6,702 nt of DNA from an uncultured Phycisphaerales bacterium (GTDB lineage: Bacteria; Planctomycetota; Phycisphaerae; Phycisphaerales; UBA1924): positions 1-6,702 of the forward strand of contig CALFMQ010000273.1 in the NCBI GenBank assembly GCA_937879825.1, given 5' to 3'. The notes beneath the pieces are model-generated. The model was not told where the DNA came from. It searched no databases and worked only from the letters and a program-made list of their open reading frames with translations. Numbering within the stretch: position 1 is the stretch's first letter; each line of letters starts with the position of its first letter. The position numbers and the translations under genes are program-made. Of the stretch, positions 6,088-6,702 are shown piece after piece.

Positions 6088-6702
6088 TCAAGCGGACGCG
6101 GCCTTGCCCTCGACGGCCCCTTCCGTGTCGAGGTCGGTCCGTCCGACCTGCCGCCCCAGCTTGTGGACCCGGTCCGTCAGGTCGCCGGGGTTCTTGGCCT
6201 TGTCCACCATCTCCTCGGCCGAGATCATCCCCTTCGAGTAGAGCGACCACAGGTGTTCGTCCAATAACTGCATGCCGAACCGCTTGCCGGTCTGGATCGC
6301 CGAGTCGATGCGGAAGGTCTTGTTGTCGCGGATGAGGTTCGCGATCGCGGGCGTGACCACGAGGAACTCGTACCCCGCGACCATGCCCTTCACATCCACC
6401 CGGGCCAGCAGCACCTGCGACAGCACGCAGATCAGCGAGGTCGAGAGCTGCACGCGGATCTGGTTCTGCTGGGTCACCGGGAAGGCGTCCACCACGCGGT
6501 CGATCGTCTTGGCGGCCCCGGTCGTGTGGAGGGTCGCGAACACAAGGTGGCCTGTCTCGGCCGCCCGGATCGCCGACTCGATCGTCTCGAGGTCTCGCAT
6601 TTCGCCGACCAGGATCACGTCCGGGTCCTGACGCAGCGCCCGGCGGAGGGCCTCGGAGAACGACGGCACGTCCGACCCGACCTCGCGCTGATTCATCACC
6701 GA
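6088..6702 (-). CDS. pilT: Twitching motility/retraction ATPase PilT, N-terminus outside the window
   Basis: The frame is open to the right edge, giving the last 204 residues of the protein. It begins in the S-V-M-N-Q-R-E-V-G-S-D segment that follows the Asp box in PilT, so Walker A and the PAS-like domain lie outside. Visible are Walker B D-P-D-V-I-L-V-G-E-M-R-D (26-37 of the visible part), the His box T-G-H-L-V-F-A-T-L-H-T-T (50-61), and the PilT C-terminal block T-P-A-I-A-N-L-I-R-D-N-K-T (117-129) leading into S-A-I-Q-T-G and M-Q-L-L-D-E-H-L. There is no C-x-x-C zinc pair, which separates it from GspE/PilB. PilT depolymerises type IV pili and drives retraction. The arginine usual in A-I-R-N-L-I-R-E is alanine here. 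GTG/ATG codons near 6699-6694 are internal and should not be taken as starts. The stop lies 241 bases before gspE. Confidence 0.93.
   Translation of the reverse strand, partial: SVMNQREVGSDVPSFSEALRRALRQDPDVILVGEMRDLETIESAIRAAETGHLVFATLHTTGAAKTIDRVVDAFPVTQQNQIRVQLSTSLICVLSQVLLARVDVKGMVAGYEFLVVTPAIANLIRDNKTFRIDSAIQTGKRFGMQLLDEHLWSLYSKGMISAEEMVDKAKNPGDLTDRVHKLGRQVGRTDLDTEGAVEGKAASA

Noticed and set aside
5828..6335. Small plus-strand frames across the pilT-gspE gap (80 and 150 codons)
   Set aside because: They have no ribosome binding site or recognisable motif. They change composition sharply across the AT-rich core and run into the pilT antisense strand.

Overview
The window carries one minus-strand cluster for building a type IV pilus-like or type II secretion-like fibre. 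It reads from high to low coordinates. The DNA is GC-rich, with a strong G/C preference at third codon positions. The large pseudopilins, the Ala-FTLxELLVVI signal form and the D-x-N-x-D-G motif fit a planctomycete, possibly a Phycisphaerae-type bacterium. That placement is an inference from style; the window has no phylogenetic marker.

Layout, in transcription order: (1) the 3' two-thirds of pilT, the retraction ATPase, entering at the right edge (6702-6088). (2) A 241-bp gap (6087-5847) with an AT-rich core, three short perfect inverted repeats and a probable start point for the downstream operon. (3) gspE/pilB, the assembly ATPase, with an N-terminal MshEN-like domain (5846-4095). (4) gspF/pilC, the inner-membrane platform protein (4044-2752). 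(5) Three successive prepilin-like genes: a large GspG-like protein with an EF-hand-like loop (2698-1736), a second GspG-like protein (1739-972), and a cysteine-containing GspH-like protein that runs off the left edge (975-1). The last gene has no stop codon inside the window.

The genes make one machine. GspE hydrolyses ATP against the GspF platform, which draws processed pseudopilins out of the inner membrane into a short fibre. PilT normally powers disassembly of such fibres. No secretin, prepilin peptidase, GspL/M or PilM/N/O gene lies in the window, so the sequence does not settle whether this is a secretion pseudopilus or a retractable pilus. The last two gene junctions are 4-nt stop/start overlaps with a Shine-Dalgarno sequence inside the upstream gene, which suggests translational coupling.

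I see no mobile element, CRISPR array, tRNA or rRNA. The core genes belong to known families. The points most worth a second look are the paired palindromes upstream of gspE, the possible cyclic-di-GMP site in GspE, the uniform Ala at position -1 of all three prepilins, the start-site ambiguity of the first prepilin, and the cysteine-rich last pseudopilin.
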